From: Dermanyssus gallinae
Lineage: Eukaryota > Arthropoda > Arachnida > Mesostigmata > Dermanyssidae
Length of the DNA stretch: 64,000 bases
Reading direction: 5' to 3'
Assembly (NCBI GenBank): GCA_003439945.1
Contig: QVRM01006051.1
Coordinates: 1 to 64,000, forward strand
Part shown: one piece after another, positions 31,991 through 44,895 of the stretch
Position numbering within the stretch: the stretch's first letter is position 1
How the letters are laid out: each line of letters begins with the position of its first letter
The notes under the pieces: model-generated
Databases searched by the model: none
The model's input: the letters and a program-made list of their open reading frames with translations, nothing else
Told to the model about the DNA's origin: nothing
Made by a program: the position numbers and the translations under genes

Positions 31991-34615
31991 TGTTCAGAGC
32001 GATAAAAAGGTATAAAGCGTTTTAAAAATATTCAATGGCCATCCTTATCTATTGCATTGGGTTATTTGCGCTTTCTCGTCTTTATTTTAATCCTTGAACA
32101 TAGCTTTTGTCGTGTTATTTTGTCGGTGAAAAAAAACACACAAAAAAACAAATAGTTTTGTTGATTGTTTATGTATAGGCTTCGTAAACTGTTTCATGTT
32201 GCTTGTTTAAATAACCCTACCTTTGTGTGGAAACGACTCTGATCACCTGGACGCACGCGGTACACGCAATTACTACTGTACTCATAGTCTGTCTGGCACA
32301 GATCATGCATCACTGCAGAAGCTGTAGGAGCACCAGCAGATAGAAACAGTGAAAAAGTCGTTAATGCAGACGTCGCTAGAGGATCGATGGCGAACGAGAA
32401 TTGGTAACGAATGTGTCGATAGAGCCATGAATCAATATGTCTCGATTGCCTGATAGACAGAAAAATTGATACCATCAGGTCAGGCCATCTATTGCGGATT
32501 GGCTGCTCTTCGCATTAAAACAGATGCTTCTTAAGCCTGATGAGTGATGCTGATTTGGATACCAATCTTGATGATGATAGTACACGCATAAGGTTCAATT
32601 TCGATAGCTCATTTAAAACCTGGTTTATTGAACCGAGCTGGAAGTTCATACAACGCTGAAGTTATCGCTCGATAGAGTGGAACAAATTAATAGTAATACT
32701 TAACTCACAGGCAACGGTTGCGCTTTATCGCGATATTAGAAGAAACGTTTTTTTTACACCTAGTGCATAAAACTTTTCGTAGGTGTAAGAGATAAAATCG
32801 TCTTAGACAAAGAGCTTCATGTCGACGCCAACGAGAGAATGGCTTCTAGGTTTTTTTCGTACGATACCATGAAAATGTAGTACTTTGCCGAGACAATCTG
32901 ATAGCAGGTGCTACGAATGGAAACGAAATCACCGAAAGCACTGTGCCTCGTGATATTCTAAATACAAGTGAATTGATTTGCCAAATATACAGCTTGTCGA
33001 CTAGAAAAGGTTCATAGCACCATTTTAAAAATCCAATTGTCCTTCAGCGTCCTATGGCTGATGAAATAGTTCCGCATTTGGGCAATAGACCGTCCCAATA
33101 AAACTCATTCAAACCTAACTGAAACCTAAATAATCTTTTCACCTAAGCAAGTGGTGTTTACGTTAACAACTGATGTGCCAATGTTGCCCATCTGGGCATT
33201 TAAAATGTTGAAATTCAGAAGATTAAGAAACGTGAGAACACTAAATTCGGATATGTAGGGTGTTCCATTATATACCTGTTTCCATACGGACCTAACATTT
33301 GCAGCTTTTACAGCCTGTCTTTTACGAAAGAGATACAACCCAAAACTGGTCGAGTGCCGTCCAGACAGCCCCAAGCGCTCAAGCTCAGTGGTTTTTAGTG
33401 GGTAGAACGCGCGGATTGGATCAAGTATTATACTCTTCCCCGGCGTTTAGTCCCACACTACCCTTCATTAACATCGGAGGGTGTGCGTAAAGCATTTTCC
33501 ACCTCTACAAAAAAAAACAAAAAAAAACGCTTAAACACTAGAACAGAACGAATTGCGTAGCCAAGTACGCGCCACCACTACAATAGGATGTCTTCCTTAG
33601 ACGCCTGTACGCCAAGGCAAACCATCCTGTTTTTTTTTACTACTTGACAACACACGAGAGCTTTGCACAATTAGCTCTATAAGTACGTCTCTTTGCTATA
33701 GTTGTTTTTGAGGTGCATGCGCTGAATATCAATATAGTTGTCCTTGAGGTTTATGCGGTGTGGCTATAGATACTCAAGGGTCACTTTCTTTGGCATCAGC
33801 TTAAAATAAAATGCAGATTGTATCAGCAAATTGAAGTTAAGAAAGAAACTGTATTACACAATGTGCTTGTCTAATTAAACTTGCAAATAAATAGGTGATC
33901 TATGCGGTTTTCAAAATCCACGTTACGGAAGTCACACATAGATCTCTTATAGATCAGGAAAAACATGAATTTACAAAAATGTGCAGTGAAGTAGATCAAG
34001 GCTAGTAAAGAAGACAGTCATGTTAATTACAGAAAAGTAACATGATGATATAACGACACTATTCGCTTTGCTAGCTCAATTTTCACACACTCTTGGAAAA
34101 AATACAACGTATGGCTACCAATTTTAGCATAAGCTTTTATATTATTTTTATATTGTTCTAATACAATGCATAGCTTCTAAACAAAACACATCTCCTCCCT
34201 CAACTTCCATTACAAAAAAAGCTTATTGTAACGATTCTTGCCGTAGCAGTAAAAAGGTCGACAGTTACGCTTTAAAGCGTGTCCTTGCTGCAGACGAGGT
34301 AGGGCGTTTGTTAAAATTGGCTTATACACAATCATGCCGCTTACTCAGCTATATTTGTGTAAAATGTAATACCAATTTCCAAAGAGGCGATGTTGTACAC
34401 ACGCATTTTATTGTAATACAGCTCCGTAGCAGTAGTGTTATAAAAGTAATTACTCGTGCGTCAGTATTAATATTCATCGATGGTCTGGTTCAGGGATGGG
34501 GAAGGGATGTAGGTGTATAGGTTGTACATAAAATACATAAAATTGTTTTTTTTTACTTTTGAGATTAATTTCAAGGCTGGAAAGTCCCTGTGAGTGTCTT
34601 CTGTCCAATCCAATA

Positions 34616-34621
34616 TGTATG

Positions 34622-34659
<38 letters not shown>
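34616..34659. repeat. (TA)n microsatellite
   Basis: TA run preceded by ATGT repeats. Confidence 0.9.
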
Positions 34660-34661
<2 letters not shown>

Positions 34662-34989
34662 TGCTTTGTCGACTAACTTGGTTGTTTATAGTCCCGTGCG
34701 AGTAGACTTACCGAAGCATGACGCGAGAATACTTCTAGCTACCGTTTTTGCTGCTGCAAATAATGTCTTCTACTAATAATGCACTTCGCTTGGGCGTCCG
34801 CCTGGCGAAGCGGCTGTGCCTGCTTTCCAATTCGCTCCGCTCTCCGTCTTCGTTTCGACATCTCTTCTTGTTCTCCAGGCTTTCCCCTTTCGCATTCCAT
34901 TCTCGTAATGAGCTCTCGTGAGTCTTGTCCGCTAGCCAGCAATATTATTAATACCACTTTATGCTAATAACAATGATGATAATATTATT

Positions 34990-35011
34990 AATAATAATGA
35001 TGATGATAATG

Positions 35012-35100
<89 letters not shown>
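34990..35100. repeat. (AAT)n microsatellite
   Basis: About 110 bp of AAT/ATG triplets, pure AAT from about 35011. Confidence 0.95.
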
Positions 35101-35103
<3 letters not shown>

Positions 35104-36318
35104 AGGCTGGTTGAGATCATTAAACGGCAACAGGGCTTATTGCTTTTACGACTACTACTACTACTACTCTCACAACATTAGCAACTGCTGTCAACTGTGG
35201 CTGACCAACACGGCTTGTCAGTGTCCCATACTAACGTCATCTATCCGTGCCACCGATTTGCGGCTGGCCGACATACACGTATACGTGCAGATAGCCTTTC
35301 CTTTTTTTTAGACACGGGCGATAGCCTTTTTTGCAAAATTGCCTGAATAGTTATAATTGTCTGAATGTATGTAATAATGGAACTTTTAAGCTTAATGAAC
35401 AGTTATTGAACTTAAATAAATTTGCCGTCCGGAGAAGACGGTCCCTTAAAAAAAAGATACATGCACGTTATCATTTACGTACGCATCTACTACGTATACT
35501 GCATTGGCGGCACATGCAATGAAATGCTTTATTTGCTTAACCATGAGCTAACTGACTTGTTTCTTTTTGAAAGTACGTTTTGAAATCGACAATTTATAGC
35601 ACATCTGTTTCATTACAGTATATGGAACTGTCCGACCGGCGGGTGCGAATCTAACGCGTGATGACGCGATCGCCCACATCACCGCAAACCAAATTTTGAT
35701 TTTGGTCATCATTTTAATCGTCTAGTAAAATTGCATCTATACTTGTTTTGGTAAAAAGAAATCTAAGCTATTTTTCTTGCCTTGTCACCTGTGACTCCAA
35801 AAAATCTTCATATGATTATAAAGTGTCCTTTGTCTTCCCTCACTCACACAAGCGCATGTACTTGGAAAGGTTTTTAAAAAAAGAAATGAAGTGGCTTAGA
35901 ATAATATCAGTCCAATTTCAACTCCTAGCCTAATTGACGAAAATCAGAGCTTATCGATATAATTCATCTTCGACTATTCCAAGGCTGTGGTCACGTCGGA
36001 CCTCACAAATGGTCTGTTTACATGGCGAATAACCAGGTGAGTACATAGAGCCCAAGCCATAGCAGTCGAATTCGTTGTTGAACGCATGCGTCTCTGGCGT
36101 GTGCTGTCACCTGCCTCCATTAAGCGTCACACTACCTATGTTGAAGGAAAAAAGGATTTTAGTGGCAATGGTAGTGCCGTGCCGTCGAGAGGTGAAGGCC
36201 GAGCAGCAGAGTGAAAGGCAATCGGCCATGACCCCAAAAAGCTAGAAGCACAGTCATCCCACTGAGGTGCGTGATTATTTCCCAAGTGTTATACATGTTC
36301 TTTAGCATACTTATCACT
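35101..36318. other. Intergenic, no gene recognised
   Basis: Only short, non-conserved-looking reading frames are present. Confidence 0.4.
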
Positions 36319-36458
<140 letters not shown>

Positions 36459-37580
36459 GTTGACCCTGTATAAACACGTGTGCAAAATAGCATGTGTCAA
36501 ATCTTTGGCATTTTGCAGCATAAGCGATAGCTCGGACTTTTCCGACTTCTGAACCTCGGTTCACTTGTCGTTACTTTTGGACACAATATTGTGGATGAGA
36601 AGTGGATATTGTATCCACTCGTCCCGCTCATTTACGGCTGCAATCTGAAACGACACGTGAGCGTGTGTGTCGTCATCATCATTACCGTCGTCAATGCGTG
36701 ACGACTGCCACAGTGGTTTTTGCAATGCCTGTGGAGAAATCCTCCCGGTAGGTTCCCGCAGGCAAGCAAGCGACATACGAGGATATCTGGCGTACCACTG
36801 CCAACAAAAGTGTATCGTCATGGAGCTGTTTCCACCCCGAAAGGGCCCCCTATACTTGCACTTATGCATCCACATACACACGCACACCGAAACCTATTAA
36901 GGCACATCTACTAGCGGCAAAGCTCAACTATTCACAGAAACGAGAGAGCTTGTCATCAGACATACTTTATAGGCAAATGACTGCTGTTATTTTACTGCTA
37001 CTGGTAGAAGTAATTACCGGAAGGACAAAAATCCTCCCTTGATAAAACAGATCGGTAGCTGCAACCCGATCGTAGCCATAGTAATATCGTGCCAGCGAGA
37101 CCTATTCGATATTGTGTTACCCATGTTGGTCGCCTGGTAAATACCTCGTCGGCCTATTATCGTCTATCAAAAGAGTATGTCAGTGTTATCTGTTGTGACA
37201 AAGCTTCGTAAAGTAGCCAAACATGTTTCAGAACGAAAAAGCGATTGGTACAGTTGCTGTTGTCGGCATTTGTCGGTATTTTCTGATGTGGTTGTTAACG
37301 TTTGCCTGTTGCTATTGCTGTTAATGCTGCTATTGTTTTTGTCGTCTTTCTCATTGCTACAGTTATTTTTATATAGTTTATTTTCCGTATAATACATTAG
37401 GTATATGTTACACACATCAACTAGCTAAGCCAATGCGCATTGTGACTGTCACGTGTCCGTTTCGATGAGGCCAGTTATTTTTTTTATATTTTTGTAGTTG
37501 TTATCCTTGTTGCTGCTGCTGATCAAGAGTTTGATATTGTCGGAACGAGCTCACATGGCGCAATATAACAACGACGACAT
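36459..37580. other. Intergenic, no gene recognised
   Basis: No recognisable domain on either strand. Confidence 0.4.
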
Positions 37581-37588
37581 TTTAGCAT

Positions 37589-38245
37589 ATGGCAGCATTC
37601 AGACCGGATGCGGTTGCCAGATCCAATGAGGGAGCCTGGCTGCAAGCCCTACCAGCGAATTATCTGGATACCCTTCTCGATGACACCTGCAGGCCTGCAG
37701 GCCAATGCAGATCTGAGTGCAGGTGGGGGGGAGAGTCTGGGGACCCCAATAGTGGAGGAGCCCTGTCGGAGCCTCGCGTCGGCACGGACTGTTCTACCCC
37801 AAACTCTAGGTCGTGGCCCCAGACACACGGTCGTCAATAATAATATTGTAGCCACGTCCCAGTCTGCGGGTGCTTCGTGCATTCTTGAGCCGCTGAACGT
37901 CGAACACTCAGACGGGAAGCGCCGGGTCACATGACCGCAAAGCCGTTCGAGTTAGAACGCGCTCTTGTTTGGGACGTAATGGTCACCGACTATCTAAAAC
38001 CCTCAGTAGTCGATCTAGGAGTCTCTCGACCGGGCATTGCCGTCGCTCAGGCAGAACAAGCTAACATTTTAACATACTCGAGCTTCTCAAACAACTACCA
38101 CCTATTTTTAGCCGCTTGGCGGATACAGTAAAAACTGACGTAGAGTTGCATACAAGAGTGGAATCTGGAGGGATGACGCCCAGCTTCCCAACATACTTAA
38201 GAGAAGCTTGACGCTAACAGACTAAATATTTTAATAAAACGTACA
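37589..38245 (+). pseudogene. Restriction-endonuclease-type non-LTR retrotransposon fragment (degenerate)
   Basis: GAWLQALPANYLDTLLDDT at about 37632-37690 matches the GWLQALPS...LGT segment of the 8.3-kb copy. LVWDVMVTDYLKPSVVDLG at about 37965-38020 matches the WEATVTDSLSPSMVGFG segment of the 41.6-kb copy. The zinc-finger region between is scrambled by frameshifts. The 3' end is TTTTAATAAAAC just before the MITE at 38258. Confidence 0.7.
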
Positions 38246-38257
38246 TGTGTGTGTATA

Positions 38258-38719
38258 CAGGGTCTCCCAGAATTGGTCCAACAAACTTTGGGATCTAGTA
38301 CAAGTTGGCGAAAAAATCATGTTTTCCAACGGAACAAAGGGTGGAAATGTCTTCCAAAAATAGGTAATATTAATCCTAAAAATGCAGAACCAAAATATAA
38401 GCATTGCAACAAATTTAATTTCTTAAGAAATATTTTCAATACAACATTTGTTTTGCTTTGAACTAACGCATCATGCAATTCAACGGATGCAACATTTTTC
38501 TCCAAACATGCAGGTTGGTTTGTCCATAGGATGAGTGGGGCTCTCGCAGTCGCTGATTTAGTGAAGATATGTCAGGATGAAAAGCTTGATATAATCACTT
38601 ATTGGTAAATTAGCTTTTACTCGAAAAGAACACATTTCCGCCCCCTTGTTTTATTGGCAAAAATTTGTTTGCGAGTTGTACCAGAGCCCAAAGTTTGTTG
38701 GACGGATTCAGGGAGACCC

Positions 38720-38720
<1 letters not shown>
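38258..38720. mobile_element. Non-autonomous Tc1/mariner-type MITE
   Basis: The 463-bp element begins CAGGGTCTCCC after TA and ends GGGAGACCCT before TA. The ends are inverted copies over roughly 95 bp, including the exact word CCAACAAACTTTGGG. It has no reading frame of its own. TA at each border fits TA-target duplication, and its right border merges into a (TA)n array. Confidence 0.85.
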
Positions 38721-38750
<30 letters not shown>

Positions 38751-38769
38751 ATATATAAAAGATATATAT

Positions 38770-38859
<90 letters not shown>
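38721..38859. repeat. (TA)n microsatellite
   Basis: About 140 bp, the longest TA-type array in the window, with phase slips (ATAATATA). Confidence 0.95.
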
Positions 38860-38861
<2 letters not shown>

Positions 38862-38944
38862 AATCCTGCTTGTTTTCGACGTGATAGAGTGACTGTTATA
38901 CCAGAACAAATAGTCACAGGAGGTAATCCATGTTAATAAAGTCA

Positions 38945-41190
38945 TAATCAACTATCCGAGTATCTATCGGGAATAGCCGTTAACGCCACGACCAGTGTCT
39001 CAGATACTCGTCCCTCAGGCTTCCGCAGGCCTAGACGAAAGAAAGCTGTTACAGTTTGTGGAAATAATGACAGCGGCAGCGGATGACGATGTTACGGCTC
39101 TCAATGACCTCCTGACCAGCGGCCTCCAGAGCTGCGTGAGACTGAGACCAAAGCACAAAGATAAACGGTGGTGGAACCGAGACTGCACCGAGGCCAAGCG
39201 AGCTCAAATCCGGCTAAAAGAACTTTGCAGGTCTCAACCCACGATAAACTCTCTGCTAGCCTCAGCGAAGTCTCTGTACAGAAGGACTCTTAAGAACGCG
39301 AAAGCTGCACGAAAGAGCTCCGCGAACAAAAACTACTGATGGAAGCTGAACGCGCGCCTTATATCTGGCTACTTCACGGAACGCCAACCAGGTCCAGATG
39401 TCCAGTGAAGCCAGACGCTCTGCAGTCGCACTTCAGAAATATCTTCGCGGCCAAGGATACGATTCCAGCGCACACCCCTCAATATGCCAGTGTATAGTCC
39501 GAGGTGGACGAACTCTTGCGAGATGAGTTGGAGAAAGGTTTCTCAATTGCAGAAGTTTATGAAGCCGCTCATCTGCCTACACGGAAGGCTTTCGGGCTCG
39601 ACGGCATTTATAACGAACATCTAAAGTCAGCCCTCGTACTTACTCCGCAGTATACATTCCTCTTTAATGCCTGCCTGGCTCAGGGAAGAGTTCCGGATAA
39701 GTGGAGAGACTGTGTTATGAGTGTCATACCGAAAGGGAAAGGCTGTCCGTCGGATCCCTCGTCCTGGAGAGGTAAATCGAGGAAAAGTTGTGTTACCTAT
39801 CCACACTAGTCCGCCGCCTCACACCTTTTCTCGAGTTCAGAGGAGTCCTTCCCAATGAACAACATAGATTTAGGACGGGCAGATCGACGATCTCGGCGTG
39901 TCAAAAACTGATAGAAGAAGTACAATCGACGCTAGCAAGGCGCGGACAGCCTCTTTATTCCATCTTCGTAGATTTCAAAGCAGCATTTGATTCAGGATCA
40001 CGCTTGATAGTGCTAGAGAAGCTCGCGGGATCTGCTGTACCGCTCAGGATACTAGAACTCCTCAGAGCTATTACAGAAAAATATGATCTCAATCGACGAC
40101 GGGGTAGTGATACGCGATAGCCTCGAGCAGACGATGGGTTTCTCACAGGGCATTCGCTCGTCAAAGTCATTCTGTACGCTGACGATCTGGTGATGTTCAG
40201 TACGAGCAGACACTACTTGGAACAAGCAATAGTCACAATGACGAAGTACATCAGCGAGGTTGGTCTTACCATCAACAACAGTAAAATTAAGACGCTCAAA
40301 TTCCGCAGAGGAGATCGCCTGGCTGCTAGCGACGAACTTCGCCTGGGGGGTGCGCCAGTCAGGTATGTAAATTCCTTTACATACCTCGGCATAACTCTCA
40401 CCACAACAGGGACTGCGTTCCGCCTGTACGTCGAACAACCGGTGAGAAATGCTCTGATTGTGTCAACAACAATCAAAGCGCCCCAGAAGCTCTCCATAGA
40501 CACCGCCCTGCGCCTATTCCATCTCAAAGTCGCGCCAACGGCTACATACGGAGTGCAGTTGATGTGGCGACACCTCAACATGAACGACCTCGCAACGCTG
40601 GAGAGAGTTAAGCCCGCGTTCTTAAAGCGAGTTCTGGGCCTGCACTCCTCCGCTCCCAACCGCCTGGTTTATGTACTGACAGGGACCTCGCTATTCGTAG
40701 AAGATATACGAAAGATATATGGGCTGCAGGAGACAGAGGCATTCAAGGCGTTCATTCAGCTTCAGGAGGACAAACTGGCCGACATAGACCCTAATATCTT
40801 CATAACACCTGCAATGACTGACGACGCGTGGAAAGGGCCCGACCGACCAAATCGCCATGTGCTAGTGAGTTTTTCGGTACACGGCTACCACCACCACTTA
40901 TGGAGTGCAGAAGGCTTCCACGACCCCGGTGTTGACTGCAGATGTAAATATTGTCATACCGAATGCTCTAGATATCACGCTCTTGTTTGCAGGAACATTG
41001 GGTCTCTAAATCAGCTGGCCCGTTTAATGTCATCATAACTTCGTAGATTGTATATGTTTACATTTTATACCATATTTGTAACTGCATTTGTGAGCATCTG
41101 ACGCCGAGTCGAATCTTTATACTTAGGTATTATCGACACTAATTGTGTGAATAAATGGGATTTGTATTTACCGGGTACTTGTCTGTTCAC
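38945..41190 (+). mobile_element. 5'-truncated relative of the 18.3-22.8 kb non-LTR element
   Basis: The copy starts after the endonuclease domain and runs to a 3' end with GTGTGAATAAATGGG. The protein remnants align throughout with ORF2 of the near full-length element but differ at many positions. It is therefore a separate family or an old branch. Confidence 0.8.
38995..41038 (+). pseudogene. ORF2 pseudogene: reverse transcriptase and C-terminal Cys/His motif
   Basis: Pieces lie in several frames: the linker before the RT (38995-39339), IPKGKG at about 39735 and SWRGKSRKSC at 39765, FVDFKAAFDSGSR near 39965-40005, and GFSQG near 40140. After a deletion of the segment that normally holds SPLLFSVLL, ILYADDLVMF appears at about 40170-40200. 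From 40190 to 41038 the frame is intact and includes KFRRGDRL, FTYLGITL and TATYGVQLMW. The terminal C-X-C-X2-C-X3-C-X3-H-X3-C motif reads CRCKYCHTECSRYHALVC. Dead by frameshift and deletion. Confidence 0.8.
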
Positions 41191-41223
41191 TGCTAATGTT
41201 AAAACTCGAGTTTTTTTTTAAAA

Positions 41224-41919
41224 CCCGCAAAACATGCAAGCGATTGGCTACACGCCCTACCCAGCGCATCGTTAGGAACCTTACTGGATGATGCCACTAC
41301 AAGAATATGTGTTGGTCTCCGACTTGGTGCGCCGCTCGTTCACCCTCACAAATGCCGATGCGGGGAGCCGGTGGGCATTAGAGCTCACCACGCTCTATCC
41401 TGCGCCCTCAGTGAAGGCCGTCGACCACGTCGCGCGGCTATTAACGACACAATAGCAAGGGCCTTGAGGACGGCAGGCTACCCAAGTACGCTGGAACCAA
41501 CTGGACTAACCAGAAACGACGGCAAGCGTCCCGACGGGATGACTCTCATCCCCGTTGAACGAGGCCGTACCCTCATATGGGAGGCCACCGTAACCGACTC
41601 ACTTTCTCCCTCAATGGTCGGTTTCGGTTCACTTAGAGCTGGTCACGCCGCGACCCAAGCAGAAAAGAACAAGATGAGCAAATACGCCGAACTGGCAAGA
41701 GCCCATAACTTCAGCCCAGTGGTCTTCGAAACCTTGGGACCACCGGGCCCCTTGACTGAGAGAATACTTACTAAATTGGGCGAACGATTAAAGATAACTA
41801 CTGGGGATAAGAGAGCCGCACAATTTTTGCGCCAAAGACTTTCCATTGACGTCCAGCGGGGCAACCCGATCTCAATTTTGGGATCGCTTGCCGAATGGTG
41901 CAGACCAGGGCTGTTATAG
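41224..41919 (+). pseudogene. Restriction-like endonuclease fragment of a non-LTR retrotransposon
   Basis: One open frame begins DWLHALPSASLGTLLDDA and carries a finger C-R-C-G...H-H-A-L-S-C, then RPDG and, 15 residues after its Asp, an acidic position that is Glu (LIWEATV). In the 8-kb relative that position is Asp. It is truncated just downstream of a T-run at about 41211. The 3' end reads ATTAATAAACCTATA at about 41965-41980. No reverse transcriptase part is present. Confidence 0.75.
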
Positions 41920-42112
41920 GCTGAAAGTTAACACGTTCACTTACACAGGATTGTAATATAAATTGATTAATAAACCTATATTTTATTTATATATAAAAAA
42001 ATTGAGTTACACTTTTGACTTCGTCGTAAGACGGCATGGCAATGATGAGTTCGTTCCTGATTCTGAGAGCCTTGGGTTTAGTCCCGACACGACATTTAAT
42101 GGCACTAGGCAC

Positions 42113-42186
42113 GTGCTGTGTCGAGCCCGGTAGCGTGGTGCAAAGACGTGCGCCTGGAGGAGGCACATGTGCACGGGTTCGGTTCC
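42113..42186 (+). repeat. tRNA-derived SINE head, family S1
   Basis: GCCCGGTAGCGTGGTGCA (A-box region) and GTGCACGGGTTCGGTTCCC (B-box region) match the copies at 56.9 and 63.7 kb. The body after the tRNA-like part is missing, and the sequence joins the 3' end of a retrotransposon. Confidence 0.6.
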
Positions 42187-42199
42187 CGCCTTTGGACAT

Positions 42200-42509
42200 G
42201 TAGGTGTTTATGGTTTATTAACACCCAGGTTAGGTAAATTATAAGCATATACATCAGTGCACAACTAGTGCTGCCTTCACATCAATGGATTTTCTTTCAT
42301 CTTGTTAGTTCTGCTATTGACTGAACTGCTGAACATGTTGCGGCGTGGTCTCTGTCGCGCTGAGCAGAGCACCTCGTGCACCTGCAGCACTCCTGAGGAT
42401 CGTGGAACTCTTCCGTGCTGCAAAACACATGATGAAACTTGTGGGCTGCAAACGCCGTAGTTAAATGTCTACCCTTATATCTGGCTGCTCGCCAGGCCGT
42501 GCTTGTCAT
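42200..42509 (-). mobile_element. 3' end of a retrotransposon related to the 18.3-22.8 kb element
   Basis: The minus frame 42297-42509 reads TSTAWRAARYKGRHLTTAF and ends RCTRCSAQRDRDHAATCSAV, matching the last 70 residues of ORF2 there. The flank on the minus strand contains CTGGGTGTTAATAAACC, as in that element's 3' untranslated region. It is severely 5'-truncated. Confidence 0.8.
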
Positions 42510-43385
42510 CGCTACCGTAATATATATTCTTATGTCGATTTCTTTTATTTTTCCGTCTACTTCATAGTGTAGACCTTAAACGCTTTTGTCCTAAGGAAAC
42601 CCCATCGAAGTTGTAGTTCCTGTGTAATTAAAGAAGAATGAAGGCTATGCCGTCATATACCATGGTTCAGTCGAAGTAACGAGCTTGAGGGGGCGGCCGG
42701 GAACCCGGGGTTTGATGGTTGAGAGTCCCACACTAGGTGCTGATAGCAGCCGGTACCGACAGTGCATAAGACAATACCCAAAACCTTCCTAAAAATAACT
42801 TGGTTCGACCAAGAAAGTGACAATTTGAGGTGCTAGGCATGCCTATATCTCAGCCATCATAGGCTATATCCGCTGGCTAAAAAAAAACTTAATCATGAAA
42901 AAGAGAATTCTTTTCTCAAAACGAGTTATTTTAATAAGTCCTTAATATTTGACGCCGAATGGGTAAATCGCTTTACGACGCTTTTTTTGGACAAAATGTA
43001 ATCTGGCCGCCCGGATACTTTGAGACGGGTCTTCAACCAAGAAGATGTGAAATAGCTGTAGTACAGAAGAAGACCAACAAGGCGACGTACATAGAAATAT
43101 TTAATAACCAACGTAGAACTAGTGCGCTGTGTTATTGGAATAACTGTCTCCGCAAAGGAAAAAAACTAGTGATAAGGTAAAACAGAGCATATTGCAGCCA
43201 ATATTTAAAGAAAAAGAAAAGCTTTTAAGCCTATCAATTACCGAATAATTACCTTAAAATATGTAGTGCATCAGGTTCTCAGTTCGCTATGGGCTTGGCG
43301 ACTCTGTGGTGTGACAGATTACTGTTTCCTTTAGAACAGTATAGCGTTTGCTCAATAAGGTTAACAGCAAAGCCCGTAAAATACT
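42510..43385. other. Intergenic, no gene recognised
   Basis: No recognisable domain. A 73-codon frame at 42959-43180 has no known relative to me. Confidence 0.35.
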
Positions 43386-44130
43386 TATTATATTAGACTA
43401 GATTGATCAACAACATAGATTAATCACACACGTAGCATTTATTGATTTTAGAACCGCACTGAATAATGCACCCAGAGACTGTCTTTTATTAGTCATCCAC
43501 AAACACCTCTACATAATCATTTTAAACTATAACGTCATTACAATTAGGAATAGTGACAGTAACATTAAGAAACCAGTTATCTAAAGAAACGGTGTCTCAC
43601 AGGGTGATTCTGCGAGCCCTTTCTTATGTATTCATTGTATTACTGGACTGGCAGACTAGAAAAGCAGAAGCACCTCATGAATTCGACGCATATTATTTAG
43701 AATTTTTTGGAAAATCAGCACATCATTTGCCATTATATCTCAACGAAACATCTAAGTGGTGTCTTGATGGCACGATTTATGTTAACACGGCTAAAATAAA
43801 CATTATTTCATTATCTTTCATGGGTCAGGGCTACAGCAGCGACAACAGTCCTAAATGAACTTCGAGACATAAGCTTGAAAACTGGCAAGAATGCGTTTAA
43901 AATCAAAGCCTGTTAAGTCTGTTACTTATCGCGCCGTATTTGACCATGGACGAGCTTCAAACATCTTGAGGGTAAAACCGTTTTATGTAAAAAGTGTGCT
44001 AGATCGGCGTAAAGGCTCATCTGCTACATTTGCACTGGAATTGTGCAACGAAAGAAGTTTTACTAAGGATTCAATTATAGATGAAGTGACACTTAAAGCA
44101 GAGAAAAAAAACGTGACTTTTTTTTAGCTT
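43386..44130 (+). pseudogene. Decayed non-LTR reverse transcriptase fragment
   Basis: In one frame with two stops I read VAFIDFRTALNNAPRDC (43434-43485) and NGVSQGDSASPFL (about 43585-43625). These correspond to the FxDFxxAFD and GxxQGDxxSPxLF motifs of reverse transcriptase. Weaker downstream similarity (ISLKTGKNAFKIKAC, about 43870-43915) fits the thumb region of the same protein type. The YADD segment is gone. Confidence 0.6.
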
Positions 44131-44895
44131 TTAAGGGGAAAATAAACTTGCGTTTCATAACAAACAACTATGCAAATAGGTAAGCTTTTTAATCTGAATT
44201 ATGAAAGAATCATATCAAAAGTATCGATAAATTTTATAAAACTACCAACTCTGTGTAAAAGAAGCATGCTATGGTGTCAACGAATACTGTGTGTGAACGT
44301 CTTGTGAAATAGAAGATATGAAATGATACCACGCCTTAACGTACATACACGTGTATACGTAAATTGAACGTGCAAATCAAATTGACGCATTTATCAGCTA
44401 CAATTTGCATAGTGACATAAGTTGAATTGATTTAATATGATTCGGTTGTAAGCTGGTTTTTGGCTAAATTCTTTAAATTTCTTCCCATATTTAAATATCT
44501 CGCGAGGAGAAAGTAGCCTGGTTAAAGTTATAACTGTTTATTTTTATAAGCCGTGTCATAAGAATTGTAGTATTGGATGTGACCATAATCAAGCATGTGC
44601 ACATGTGCAACATGATAAGGACAAAAATGATAACAATCAGGCCTGGACAGGCGGATCATAGTCAGGACACTAAAAACGGTATTTCAGTATAGAGACCCAA
44701 TTTGAAAAGAACCAATTGTTTTCTGTAGCTGTGTTTGTGTATAAGAGTCTGTCATATTTCTGAGGCTGTATCTAGCGCCTTCATGCCATTGGACTTTGAA
44801 CGATATTTTCATACTGTATGATTACAAATGCATCTGTCACCACTTAAATAGCACCAGGTTAGAGAGTATATTTATATACGAGCATCTCGTATATA
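44131..44895. other. Intergenic, no gene recognised
   Basis: AT-rich sequence up to the next transposon end. Confidence 0.4.

Larger units (their letters stand above)
30113..34989. other. Intergenic, microsatellites only, no gene recognised
   Basis: Besides (TA)n arrays at 30689-30779, 31810-31841, 31927-31990 and 34616-34659, I see no coding exon, RNA gene or transposon remnant I can defend. Confidence 0.4.

Noticed and set aside
33255..33290. TAGGGTGTTCC as a transposon tip
   Set aside because: No inverted partner and no continuation matching the families in this window.
42113..42186. Possible functional tRNA gene
   Set aside because: A and B boxes are present but the acceptor stem does not close and related copies have a shared non-tRNA body, so it is a SINE head.
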